Below, piece by piece: positions 27,398 to 36,830 of a DNA stretch of 64,000 bases (positions are counted from its first letter, which is position 1; every line of letters begins with the position of its first letter). This DNA is from Fragum whitleyi (taxonomy: Eukaryota > Mollusca > Bivalvia > Cardiida > Cardiidae). The notes below the pieces were generated by a model. It ran no database searches and was not told where the DNA came from. It worked only from the letters and a program-made list of their open reading frames with translations. Location: positions 37,336,850-37,400,849 of the forward strand of contig OX411558.1 in assembly GCA_948146395.1 (NCBI GenBank), in the 5' to 3' direction. Made by a program: the position numbers and the translations under genes.

Positions 27398-27650
27398 TGC
27401 CGGAGCCCGATTACTCAGTAGGCAGAACACAGGAATTCAAAACCATTTAAAAACGATCGCGTGGGTTTGATTCCCGGGCTGGCACACTAAAAAACTATTA
27501 AATTGTCTTTCTGATGAGACGTTGAACCGAGGTCCCATGAGACGGTGCTATCATGACACCCGGAGCACGTTTAAAGAACCATGGTGGCTCTCAGCAGCAG
27601 TTTCGTCATATATTCCTGCACTTATGAACATGTGTTATGGTATCGACGAT
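27398..27650 (+). mobile_element. Second tRNA-derived SINE family
   Basis: 27398-27484 is tRNA-like: TGCCGG pairs with CTGGCA, A-box-like TTACTCAGTAGGCAGAAC, B box GGGTTTGATTCCCGGG. The body GATGAGACGTTGAACCGAGG, GACGGTGCTATCATGACACC and AAAGAACCATGGTGGCTCTC is unlike the other SINE. Confidence 0.65.
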
Positions 27651-27981
27651 AAATAAACAGAAATACACGCATCTCATGTGCACAGTGAACAATGTGGAGT
27701 TAGTTCTAAAATGTTTTAATTTCGTATTTCGGTCATCAGAGACACACTAAATATTGTATGATCAATCCAGTTTGCGTACATTTAGAATGAAAAAAATATT
27801 GCGTTTCCAACATCAAGTTTTGGCAAACGTTTTCTGTTCATTTTTTTCAAATATATGAAGTTCAGGGATTTATTACGTCCATAAATGATATCATTTATGC
27901 CATGATTATACCCAGGACGGACACCAGCAGTGTTGGACTGTAGCCGCAGCATCTATCTGGAGAGGCTTAGCGCCGAGCACT

Positions 27982-28225
27982 GGGGCCCGTTTTACCAAAC
28001 GTCTTACGATCATTTCTTGCGTAAGTCAAAAATTAAAGTTGCTTCTACAGTAGTAACTAAATATGGGATTCTGTCATGCATTATCACATTTGAATCGTCT
28101 TTAGAAGACGATTCCAATGAGATATTGCAAGGCAGAATCTAAAAACGAATAAAAAGCACCAGGTACGATTTGTGATTTTGACTTACGATCATTTTTTTCG
28201 TAAGACGTTTCGTAAAACGGGCCCC
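27982..28225. mobile_element. GGGGCCCGTTTTAC MITE with about 50-base TIRs
   Basis: Left GGGGCCCGTTTTACCAAACG, CTTACGATCATTT; right the inverse, ending AAACGGGCCCC. A central GAATCGTCTTTAGAAGACGATTC hairpin. 244 bases, no coding capacity. Possibly a 3-bp CTG duplication. Confidence 0.85.
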
Positions 28226-28300
28226 TGGTGATTAAACTAGTAAGATTCCCCGGGCCCGACACAATTCTGAATGGTGATTTCATTTTGCATTACTGCTACG

Positions 28301-28731
28301 GTTAGTAACATTGTTAAATTGACATTCAGCTCAATCAAACCATCCGTAACCATCGCCCAGCACCCCATTCTTTCCGAAACTCTCACTCAAACCATTCAAA
28401 AACGCTTCAAAGTCGCCAAAAACAATTCTAATACGATCAAACATTTCAATGAAAGTTATCAAATTAGTCAACGATTATTTTGGCTGGTGTGGATTTAAAA
28501 GCGTGTTATTGGTTCGGGAGACACACAAATTGCAAAGTACATGTACGTAGATTTTTTCAAATGGAGATAAATGTTTTGCTGATTTCGCCCAAGCTGGACA
28601 AAATTAGCGACATTGGAAAACCTCCCTTACATTTCGTTCAAAACACACTCCACACGCTCATTCCAAATTCGCTCCAATATCGTTCCAATATCGTTCATTA
28701 TGTCGATTTCACAATCATGTTATTAACTGCA
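28301..28731. mobile_element. TA-flanked MITE (family M), diverged copy
   Basis: GTTAGTAACATTGTTAAATTGACA left and TGTCGATTTCACAATCATGT-TATTAACTG right. Interior blocks (CACTCAAACC, GACAAAATTAGCGA, ACCTCCCTTACATTTC, CACACTCCACACGCTCATTC) match the cleaner copy at 52943-53372. Confidence 0.7.
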
Positions 28732-29348
28732 ATGCAAGTCGTTGGGTGACAAAACCGCCATCGTAACTACAGCTTGATGATAAGCTGGAGTTATAAACTT
28801 TGATTAGCCATCCGTCTTAGCCGAATAAAACTTGAAACTACATGTTGAACGAATGACCAACATGTTCTGACCTTGAAAACGTTGTTTGGCGACTAAAACG
28901 TAACTACAGCTTGAATAAACTGGAGAAACGAGGTTTTGGTCACCTGTCGACGATCGTGCGGATCCAGAGTTTCTCAAACTCTGTACATAAGATATCTTTT
29001 ATTTGTAGAGCTTGAAGTTTTGATGTGGTTCGAACATTACAAAAGGGGGTTCGTTTTATTAAGTTAAACAATTTTGATTGAATTTGTCCACTAGAATTTA
29101 GATGCAGAGGGACTCCTTTGGACCCCCACACTCTCTGGATCTACTGGATCTAGACTTGCTCACGTCCAACTGATCTTAAGTATTATGAAATGAGCAAATG
29201 GTACAACTTGGGTAAGTGTTATTTCTTATCAGCTTATATTCTCTGACTAGCCGATCTGTGGGGCTGACATTTTTTTTAGAATAGGGGGAGGGGGAGGTAA
29301 TTTGGAAAGGATGAAATAGAAAAAGATGAGTGGTGTACCTTATTTGTT
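28732..29348. other. Intergenic sequence, nothing recognised
   Basis: Contains two CGTAACTACAGCTTGA blocks (about 28764 and 28899), probably short decayed repeats. Confidence 0.3.
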
Positions 29349-29577
29349 TTAACCCTTTGCTGTTTAATCCCTGCTTTTTACATGCCTGTGATTTTATGAT
29401 TGAGAAAACATTGTGAAAAAAGAAGAAATTGCTTCTGTAAAGCAATTTCTTCTTTTTCCACACTATTTTCTACCCTACCGAATGGTTATTTTTCAAATTT
29501 AATCCACTTTAAATTATCGTCTGCAAAACCTTTGAATTTGGATAGGTCCAAAATTTTGTAAAACAGGAAAGGGTTAA
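29349..29577. mobile_element. TTAA-flanked MITE with AAGAAATTGCTT palindrome core
   Basis: TTAACCCTTTGCTGTTTAAT left, AAAACAGGAAAGGGTTAA right, TTAA on both sides, 229 bases, highly similar to 10719-10947. The core hairpin AAGAAGAAATTGCTTCTGTA/AAGCAATTTCTTCTT is intact. Confidence 0.9.
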
Positions 29578-29660
29578 ACTGAATACATGTACTTGCTGAA
29601 AGCTTGGGAGCCAGGCTAAGGTTAGTGGGTATAATAAGATAAATAAATATAAGTTAATTT

Positions 29661-29846
29661 GTTTGTTTGTTTGAATGGGTTTTACGCCGCTTTCAACAAT
29701 TTCGCAGTTATATCTCAGCGGCCGGAGCCCCTCACAATGGATTTCTGGTATTTCTTTCACCTGTACTACCATTACACCCTTTCCTAGCCTCCGATTGCTA
29801 TCTCACATAGGTTTAAGATTATCTACCCATCGGTGAGAAAAATATA
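29661..29846 (-). mobile_element. SINE body, reverse strand
   Basis: TTGTTTGTTTGAATGGGTTT, TACGCCGCTTTCAACAATTT, ACAATGGATTTCTGGTATTT, CACCCTTTCCTAGCCTCC. Head absent. Confidence 0.75.
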
Positions 29847-30116
29847 AGTTAATAAATACCCATGAAATACATTCCACATAATCCGCGTGCAACCATTCTT
29901 GTTCGTAGTTATCCTGACGAAAAGACATCTAAGAATTTCAGTACTACTGATTTTCATTCAAGAAAAGTTATGCAGATGAATATAGTAATTGAGATGAAAG
30001 TATCGTATATTTTACAAATACATGTACTTGCATTTTGCCTACGGTTTTGGTACTCGCATAGCTTATTCGCGACTGGAAAGTATCCACCTTGGGCGGGTCT
30101 CGAACCAACGCGGGAC

Positions 30117-30290
30117 ACAGTTAAGAACTTCGAGAAATTAACGAGATGAATGATTTGGAATGATTTTGGAATGAAATCGAATGTGTGTGAGGAGCGAGTT
30201 TTAGTGTAATTCAAGGGAGGTAATCCAAAAACGCTAATTTTGTTTTTGGATGAACAAAATATACGATATTTATCACCCCAACCCCCTTTA
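30117..30290. mobile_element. Family M MITE, left part, interrupted by Tigger
   Basis: ACAGTTAAGAACTTCGAGAAA, GAATGATTTTGGAATGAAAT, GTGTGTGAGGAGCGAG, GGGAGGTAATCC and TGAACAAAATATACGATA match the inverse of 52943-53372 as far as CCCTTTAATAAGA, then the match stops. It also cuts a tRNA-like B box (GTTCGAGACCC on the minus strand, about 30090-30110). Confidence 0.7.
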
Positions 30291-31106
30291 ATAAGAACTG
30301 GGTTAAGAGTGTTGACAGAAAAATTAGGAGACAGGGCCGTAAGATTCTTCTCTTTGTTGACAACGCACCATCACATCCCAAAGTACGACTGGATAATGTA
30401 AAGATTGCGTTTCTTCCCCCTTATACCACCAGCAAGATTCAACCCATGGACCAGGGGATCATTCAGGCCATAAAACTCAAGTTCCACAAACGCCAAAGTA
30501 GAAAAGTGTTGTCTGACATGGAGAAAAACAAGGACATTTGTGGTAGTGCTTTATTAAAGCAGGTGACTGTGCTTGATGCCATCTACTTGGTGAAGCATTC
30601 TTGGGACGAGGTGGAGGAAAGCACAATTGTGAAGTGTTTTAAGAAATGTGGATTTGTTAGTGATAGGTCAGATTGTGAGAGTGATAATGGTGTTGAGGAT
30701 GTCAACGAGGATATCCCTCTTCATCTTGTCAGACTTGCACATCTGTTGTTTGGGTGTGAGTTCTCCGAACTTATAGAAATAGAACATTCACGTCAATCCA
30801 TTCCGACTTGTGAAGAGGAAACAGTGAACTGGGATAAGCCGGCAACTAAACTTTTGAAGGACCAAGAATGTGAGAATGTTTCGGACAATAGTGATGAGTC
30901 GGAGTCTGTCTGTGTTCCTTCTCAGAGTGTTTCATTAAGTGATGTAGATACATACCTTGATAAACTTAAGTAAGCTATTTGCACTATCCCATGGTCGGTC
31001 TCAGATGCTCTCTAACCTTATGGAGTTAACCGAAATGGCAAACTCCCTAAGGATAGAGACAACCAGTCAACAGAGCAAGATCAGCGACTTCTTCAAGAAA
31101 TGTTGA
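30257..31106 (+). pseudogene. Tigger/pogo transposase, C-terminal half, frameshifted
   Basis: The frame reads FNKNWVKSVDRKIRRQGRKI, LLFVDNAPSHPKV, FLPPYTTSKIQPMDQGII and AIKLKFHKRQ, the DDE_1 catalytic region of Tigger/pogo transposases: D of VDNAPSH is the second acidic residue and the last acidic residue lies in PMDQG. The acidic tail region ends at a TAA (30971-30973). One base further on the family C-terminus continues in another frame (LFALSHGRSQ, QSKISDFF, stop at 31104-31106). The CENP-B-like DNA-binding half is missing. Known role: cut-and-paste transposition at TA; this copy is dead. Confidence 0.85.
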
Positions 31107-31826
31107 TCGGATTGATTGATGAAAACATTGGAAAATTGTAGGGAAAAGAGAAACTGCTTTTTGCAAGCTTTATCTCATTTCCACACAAAGTTTCAAACTA
31201 CAGAAGTTTCAGTAATGTAAATAGGGATTTTATATTTTACTCAGATCTAAATGGATTATAAAATTGCTGTTTTCATTAATTTTTCAAGCCTTCGACTTTT
31301 GTTTCATAAAATATTGGGGAAGAGGCAGATATTTCTTGTAACAAAAATATCTTTCTTTTCCACAATATTTTCTATCCAACTAAATGAATGTCTAATCACT
31401 GTAACTTATTTCATTTGTTAGTAACACCTAGGGAAAATTGTGTATCAAAACAGGTTTTAGAAGAAATGCTGAGAAAAGAGTAAATGTTTTCTTTTTATTT
31501 ATTACAAATAAACTACATGTATATTATTGCTTGTATGAAATAAAGAAAATGATTTTTGAATGAATAAATGTAGTTCCTTAGTTTTTCCCTGTGCCTTGTG
31601 TATAAACATCTATATGAACACCTACTTATTTGAAATGGGTAAGTGCACATGTACTTATTTATACACAAATGCCCCCCCCCTTCCTTGTCGTTCCAAGAAA
31701 AGATAGCTGATACCAACATTTCATGAGCGACCTGTCTTAAGCAAGCACCTGTCTTAAGCAAGCACCTGTCTTAAGCAAGCGATTTTTGGACTTCCCTTGA
31801 CCGCCTGCTTAATACAGGTTCGACTG
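30291..31826 (+). mobile_element. Tigger/pogo element, 5'-truncated, right terminus present
   Basis: The right terminus inverse reads CAGTCGAACCTGTATTAAGC, a typical Tigger TIR start, followed by TA (31827-31828). Four CCTGTCTTAAGCAAG-type repeats lie at 31733-31785 just inside it. The left terminus is missing. It lies between two parts of a family M MITE. 31140-31380 has decayed AAGAAATT-like hairpins. Confidence 0.8.
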
Positions 31827-31827
31827 T

Positions 31828-32153
31828 ATGTAACGTTCTGTTTGAGCGTCTTAGTTGACCAATATCGTCCAAATGGACAAAAAAGCGATATTTTATTACA
31901 TCCCTTTATTGAAACGTACGTGACTTTTTGTTGGTGTGTCTTTACGGACCAATCAGACGCTTCAAGACCTACACCAGTCAACTAAATTGTGAACAGATTT
32001 TTTCGATTTGATTCAAATGTCGCTCGTTTTGAACGGTTTTAGATAATTTTTGAATGGTTTGAGTATTTGGAATGAACTAATAGAGGGCCGAAAAAGCGAT
32101 TCAAAACGATTAAATTCAAAGTGAATGTCAACTCCATAAGGTTGATAACTGTA
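31828..32153. mobile_element. Family M MITE parts on the far side of Tigger
   Basis: 31838-31872 (TTCTGTTTGAGCGTCTTAGT, GACCAAT) continues the interrupted copy. From about 31873 (GACAAAAAAGCGATATT, CATCCCTTTATTG, ACGGACCAATCAGACGC, GAATGTCAACTCC) a second copy runs to the terminus AACTGTA near 32153. Confidence 0.65.
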
Positions 32154-32799
32154 TATAAGAAGAGATTTCCATCATTTCTAATGACCTTACATATTTTTTT
32201 TCTAGAAAGACCCTTTGTTCTAATCAACTTCAAATTGCTCTATTTTTGATTCTGTCTTTACATAATCAACAGATAGTTATACTTTATTAAAGTCTCATAT
32301 ATTTTCTTTGATTTTCTAAATTAGCCATTTCCTGAGAAATAATCACTGTTTAGAAGTGTAATGTAATATGTATTATCAAGGAGAGAAGCTCAAATTGTTG
32401 TTTTCTGACTGTACTTTGTTTTTTTCTCTCAAACAAAACATTCAGAATTGACGTTTTTTATTTGTAATAATGATAAGTACAAAAGAAAATTTATCAATAC
32501 ACAGGCCTTTCGGAAGCATAAATTTAGAGATTGGTTGGCTAGATTGATGGCTCTCTGCCCCCCCTCCTAACCTAAACTGGTTAACTAAATTGATGGATCT
32601 CTTGCCCCGCACCTTGACCTAGACTATTTGGCTAAATTGGTGAATCTCTGGCCCCAACCTTGATCGCCGTCAAGACACACCCCTATTTTACATCGATTTA
32701 GAATCGAGATCTTGCAACTTAGATAAATCTCTTTTGATGCTGCTTCCTGAAAAATTTCCAATACTAGCGCCAAATGTGTGGGCTTCTAAAAGAACCTCA
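32154..32799. other. Intergenic sequence, nothing recognised
   Basis: Imperfect repeated phrases around TTGGCTAAATTGGTGAATCTC at 32530-32660, suggesting a short decayed tandem repeat; no gene. Confidence 0.3.
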
Positions 32800-32885
32800 A
32801 TCTATAACCGCTCCCCGAAACCGACCTCGGGACATTTGGGTCAAGAGGCTGACGCTCTACCTCTAGGCCACGGTCATCACACATT
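32800..32885 (-). mobile_element. tRNA-like SINE head, reverse strand
   Basis: On the minus strand CGTGGCCTAGAGGTAGAGCG is an A box and GAGGTCGGTTTCGGGG a weak B box. Too diverged for a functional tRNA. Confidence 0.5.
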
Positions 32886-33069
32886 AACACACATCCTTCA
32901 GATACTAACAGCCATTTATCTGCAAACTAAATTTTTCATAGACATGAATCAACAACAAATCGTTGTAGGAATAACTAAACATTTTCAAATTTCAATGTAC
33001 GAATGCATCAAAATAAAATGTCAGAACACGTTCGGGGTATAAATATGTTTTTAACTGATCAATTATTTT

Positions 33070-33560
33070 TTAGATCACCTGAGCACAACGTGCCCAAGGG
33101 GAGCTTTAAAGATTATCCTGGGTCCGTCGTCCGTCGTCAACAATCTTCTCCTGGTGTTCCTTGGGTGACCCTCTTTAATCAAAGTACTGAAAGTACTGAT
33201 AAGTTGGAATGCGTTCAAGAGACGGTGACCTCAAGCCACTATCGAAGCTCACGCCTCCCGCCCACTACAGGCGATAACACAATACGTCTCGTCTTTTGAC
33301 GGGCGTATATAAATCAATGTATTTCAACAACGAGAGACGCTTAAACCCCTGATTCGCTATACAGGCCTGCAACTGATGGAAGAAAAATGATAACAAGAGG
33401 GCCAAAATGATCCTCAACTGCTGTCCTGAATCCGATTTGTCCAGTGGATCTCATCCAAGAAACTTTCTGGCAAAGAAGAAGAAGTTTTAAGAAAGTCGAC
33501 GACGGATGTCGGAGTCAGGGTGATCCTAAAAGCTCCCTTTGAGCACGTAGTGATCAGGTA
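33070..33560. repeat. Inverted dispersed repeat (GAGCACNACGTGCCCAAGG)
   Basis: 33073-33150 GATCACCTGAGCACAACGTG, GGGGAGCTTTAAAG, GTCCGTCGTCCGTCG is mirrored at 33505-33560 by GACGGATGTCGG, CTAAAAGCTCCCTTTGAGCA and GTGATCAGG. Likely a TIR element of about 490 bases; a common bivalve repeat. Confidence 0.6.
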
Positions 33561-34142
33561 AGCTAAAATGGAAGAAAATGATATGGACCATACAGCCGAC
33601 TAATGGACGCAGAGGCGGACATTTATACACTCAAAACAGTTTCTATGTTATTTTTCAAATGACTTCTGCTCCATTTGAGTTACCAATTACATTTTTAATT
33701 AGAATTGTCGCAAAGTGGACCTCAACAAGCGCTTTGTCCTTGATGAATTACTTTTTTCGTGGGGAAGTCTTTTACTTCATGAGTTGGAATCGCAAGACAA
33801 TTCTTGGACGAAGTTCAATTGTAACTTCGACCTTCGTGACTCCACAATTTGGCACTTTCTTGGGTCATTGACAACATTTGTGTCAAGTTTTATGATTTGG
33901 GTCAATTGGTTGTTCAATTAGAGTGGAAACTGTTATCTGTTCAAGGTAACTTATGACCGTGACATGTATGACCCCAAAACAATAGGGTATTTCTTTGGGT
34001 CATGGGCAATATAGTTTGTAAAGTTTCGTTATTGCAGGTCAATTGCTTCTCCGTTTAACTAGCGGTAAGCAAAAGGTCAATGGGCTGACAGACAGACATG
34101 ATGAAATCAATATGTGCTCCTCTACTTCTGAGGTTGGGGTAA
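33561..34142. other. Intergenic sequence, nothing recognised
   Basis: TTGGGTCATTGACAACATTTGTGTCAAG and TTTGGGTCATGGGCAATATAGTTTG-like blocks repeat at low similarity and end in CAGACAGACA; decayed dispersed repeat. Confidence 0.3.
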
Positions 34143-34583
34143 AGTTAATAACATCGTAAAATTGATAAGGTGAACGATTTTGGAATGATTTACGAATGAT
34201 GTTGGATGAGTGGGCGGAGCGAGTATTGCGTGAAATTTAAGAAAGGGAATCCAATGTCGCTTATTTTGTTAAGGATGAACAAAATTAGCGATATGTAAAA
34301 CCTCCATTTAATAAAAAAATGCATGAAAGTTCCACCAATAGCTTTATATTTTGCCAAGAACCAATCAGACGCTTTAAATTTCAATTATGTCAGTGTAATC
34401 CCGATTTGGTTCTAAAATGCTTTATTCATTTTGAATGTACAAGTTTATCTTATTTATTGAGTAATTTTGAGAGTTTTGAATGGTTTGAGTGAGTGTTTGA
34501 AATGAATGAATGGAGCGCTGAGTGAGCGCTTAAGAATGTTTTTGATTGAGATGAATGTCAATTTCACGATGTAACTAACTGTA
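34143..34583. mobile_element. TA-flanked MITE (family M), near full length
   Basis: AGTTAATAACATCGTAAAATTGA left, TGTCAATTTCACGATGTAAC-TAACTGTA right. Interior TGGGCGGAGCGAG, TGAACAAAATTAGCGATA, GAACCAATCAGACGC, GAGTGAGTGTTTGAAATGAA and GAGCGCTGAGTGAGCGC as in 52943-53372, inverse orientation. Confidence 0.8.
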
Positions 34584-35329
34584 TGATGGTGCTCTTAAAC
34601 GTGTTGATGTGCAAGAATGAACGACAATATGTTGCAAAAATATTCATTAAATTTAAAAGTGTATCTTCACTTTAAGAAAAACTAAAGATTTTTATTTCGT
34701 AACTGTAGACAGAAATGTACAATATAACAATTTGTCAAAAGTTAAATGTGTAATAAGGTCGTTCAGAAAGAGAAACTATACCTTTAAAAGAAGCTATAAC
34801 ATAATTCTACGAAAATAGGTCGCGACATTACCAAATAAGCAGATCACGTAATTGGCTTGTGCTATTGCCACAATACTGAGAAGCCAGGTCGCCACATTGC
34901 AAAATAAGTAGATCACGTGATTGGCTAGTGCTATTTTCAATAACTGACCTTATTTGACCTATCACATGATTTCCAAATATAGTAATGTAAACATGTGATA
35001 CTAGTAAATTCGTACGCAAAGTTCACTAAATATCGTTTAAATCATGAATTAGCGTGTGACTAATATACATGAAGTGATAGTTGTGTAATTGTACAGGATT
35101 ATTTCCTTTTGATGAAACAAAATGTATGTCTATGTCAAGTTGAGATATACGAAATAGGCCGAAGTGTATTCACATCCTGTTCACGTGATGTGTATTCTCA
35201 AAAAACCCGAAATGAAATTATCTTGTGTTCATTTTGCGGTTTTGTTAAATCTAAGTTGGAATTGCTCCGCATTCCAACTTAAAAATTGCTCTCAAAATTC
35301 TGATTGGCCCATAAATATAGGCGTGGCAT
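34584..35329. other. Intergenic sequence with a short direct repeat
   Basis: GGTCGC-ACATTNCNAAATAAGNAGATCACGT occurs twice (about 34818 and 34887) with TTGGCTTGTGCTATT/TTGGCTAGTGCTATT following, a direct repeat of about 69 bases. No gene. Confidence 0.45.
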
Positions 35330-36514
35330 ATTTTCACTTTAAAACTTTTGAAATCTCCTCCTGGACCATTTGGCCGATTTCAATACAACAATACCAGAAT
35401 GTTCCTTGGGTGACCCTCTTCAATAAATGGTCGCGATGGCGAGGCAGAGCGAGGCTTATTTGGAGCCAAAAATCTTTGAAACAACATCTCCTCCTGAACC
35501 ACAGGGTAGATTTCAATGCAACTTTACCAGCATGTTCCTAGGGTCAACCGCTTTGAAAAATTGTCGCGAAATCATGATTGGCCCATAAATATAGGCGTGG
35601 CGAGGCTGGGCTTATTTTGAGCACGAAATCTTTGAACGACATCTCCTCCGGAATCAATTGGCCAATTTCAATGAAACTTTTTTTCAATGAAACTTGACAA
35701 GAATGTTCCTTGGGTGACCCGCTTCAATATTTGTTCTGCAAATTTTGATTGGCCCTTAAATGTGTGCATGACAGTCTATAAATAACATTCCCTCTTCAGC
35801 AGCTAGGCAAATGTGAATGAAACTTTGCCAGAAAGTTACTCGGGTGAGATTCACTGGACCAATAAAGTTCAAGGGACTGGTTTAGGGCCATTCTGACCCT
35901 TTTGTTTTATTTACAGTATTTTGGCGATCTGCCCAGTGATCAAGATAACAAAACGGTTCAAACTATTTGCAAATTTTACCCCGCTTTGCACGCTAGGATG
36001 GGAGCTGACCGATCGGTTAAGTTACTTTTTTTTGGCTCCTCTGGCCGAAGGCTAGCGAGCTATTGTCATGGCGGTGTGTCCGTCGTGCGTCCGTCCGTAT
36101 ATCCGAGCGTAATTGCGTAAACTTTTCTTTAAACATTTTCTTCTCCTCCTAAAATATTGTGCAGATTTTGACGAAACCTGGCAAAAATATTCTTTGGTGA
36201 CCCTCGTTTAAAGTTTTTCAAGAAATTTGGATTGACTCCCAAATATTGGCGTGGCATGGCGGGGCTTATTTCCTCTATAAAATCCTTAGAATTCTTCTCC
36301 CTCAAAACCATTGGCTCCTTTTAAATGAAACTTGGTATGAATGATCCTTCGGTGACCCTCCTCTTAAATTGTTCAGGAAATTTGGATTGATCCCCCAAGT
36401 AGGCCTATAGACGTGTGAGGGCGGGGCTTATTTTCATTATCAAATCTTTAAAAATCGTCTCCTCCCAAACCAATAGTCGATTTCAACAATACTTGGCATG
36501 GATGATCCTTAGGT
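35330..36514. repeat. Degenerate tandem modules (GTTCCTTGGGTGACCCTCTTCAA)
   Basis: Modules of roughly 130-190 bases repeat the phrases TTGGCCGATTTCAAT, TGTTCCTTGGGTGACCC, TTTTGATTGGCCC and GGCGTGGC..GGGGCTTATTT at about 35400, 35533, 35702, 36190 and 36340. A CTGGCCGAAGGCTAGCGAGC block at about 36035 is another common bivalve repeat. A half copy of hairpin family H lies at 35935-36001. No coding frame. Confidence 0.7.
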
Positions 36515-36703
36515 CAGAGCTACAGATAGAAGGGATATTTTGGATTTTTGATCAAAGTATTTCAATAATTACAGCACAAACCCTAACTTGTTTGTAATCT
36601 TTGGAATTATCTCGTGATGATTCAAATGAGTACCAACAACAAATGGTTTGATTGAGAATTAAAGATTATAGACTGGGGTTATCCCCTCTTATCTGTACCT
36701 CTG
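36515..36703. mobile_element. CAGAGCTACAGATAG MITE (family Y) with 6-bp target duplication
   Basis: CAGAGCTACAGATAGAAGGG left, CCCCTCTTATCTGTACCTCTG right, TTAGGT directly on both sides (36509-36514, 36704-36709). It splits one of the GGGTGACCC modules, so it is younger than that array. Confidence 0.8.
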
Positions 36704-36709
36704 TTAGGT

Positions 36710-36830
36710 TAACTTCTTCTAATCATGTTCAAGAAATTTGGATTGATCCCCCAAATATGGTCGCGGGGCGGGGCTTGTTTTCATTATAAAAAATCTTTTA
36801 AAATCTTCTCTTCCCAAATATTTTTATCGT
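36710..36830. repeat. Tandem module fragment, fused to pseudogene 3' end
   Basis: TTCAAGAAATTTGGATTGAT, GCGGGGCGGGGCTTGTTTTC, AAAATCTTCTCTTCCCAAAT are module sequence and directly meet the pseudogene coding sequence near 36825. Confidence 0.65.

Noticed and set aside
10648..29463. Three short frames beginning MWKKKKLL (10833, 17911, 29463)
   Set aside because: All start inside the hairpin core of the TTAA MITEs, so the shared start reflects the repeat and not a gene family.
33578..33921. 97- and 68-codon overlapping frames
   Set aside because: They sit in decayed dispersed repeat sequence and resemble no protein.
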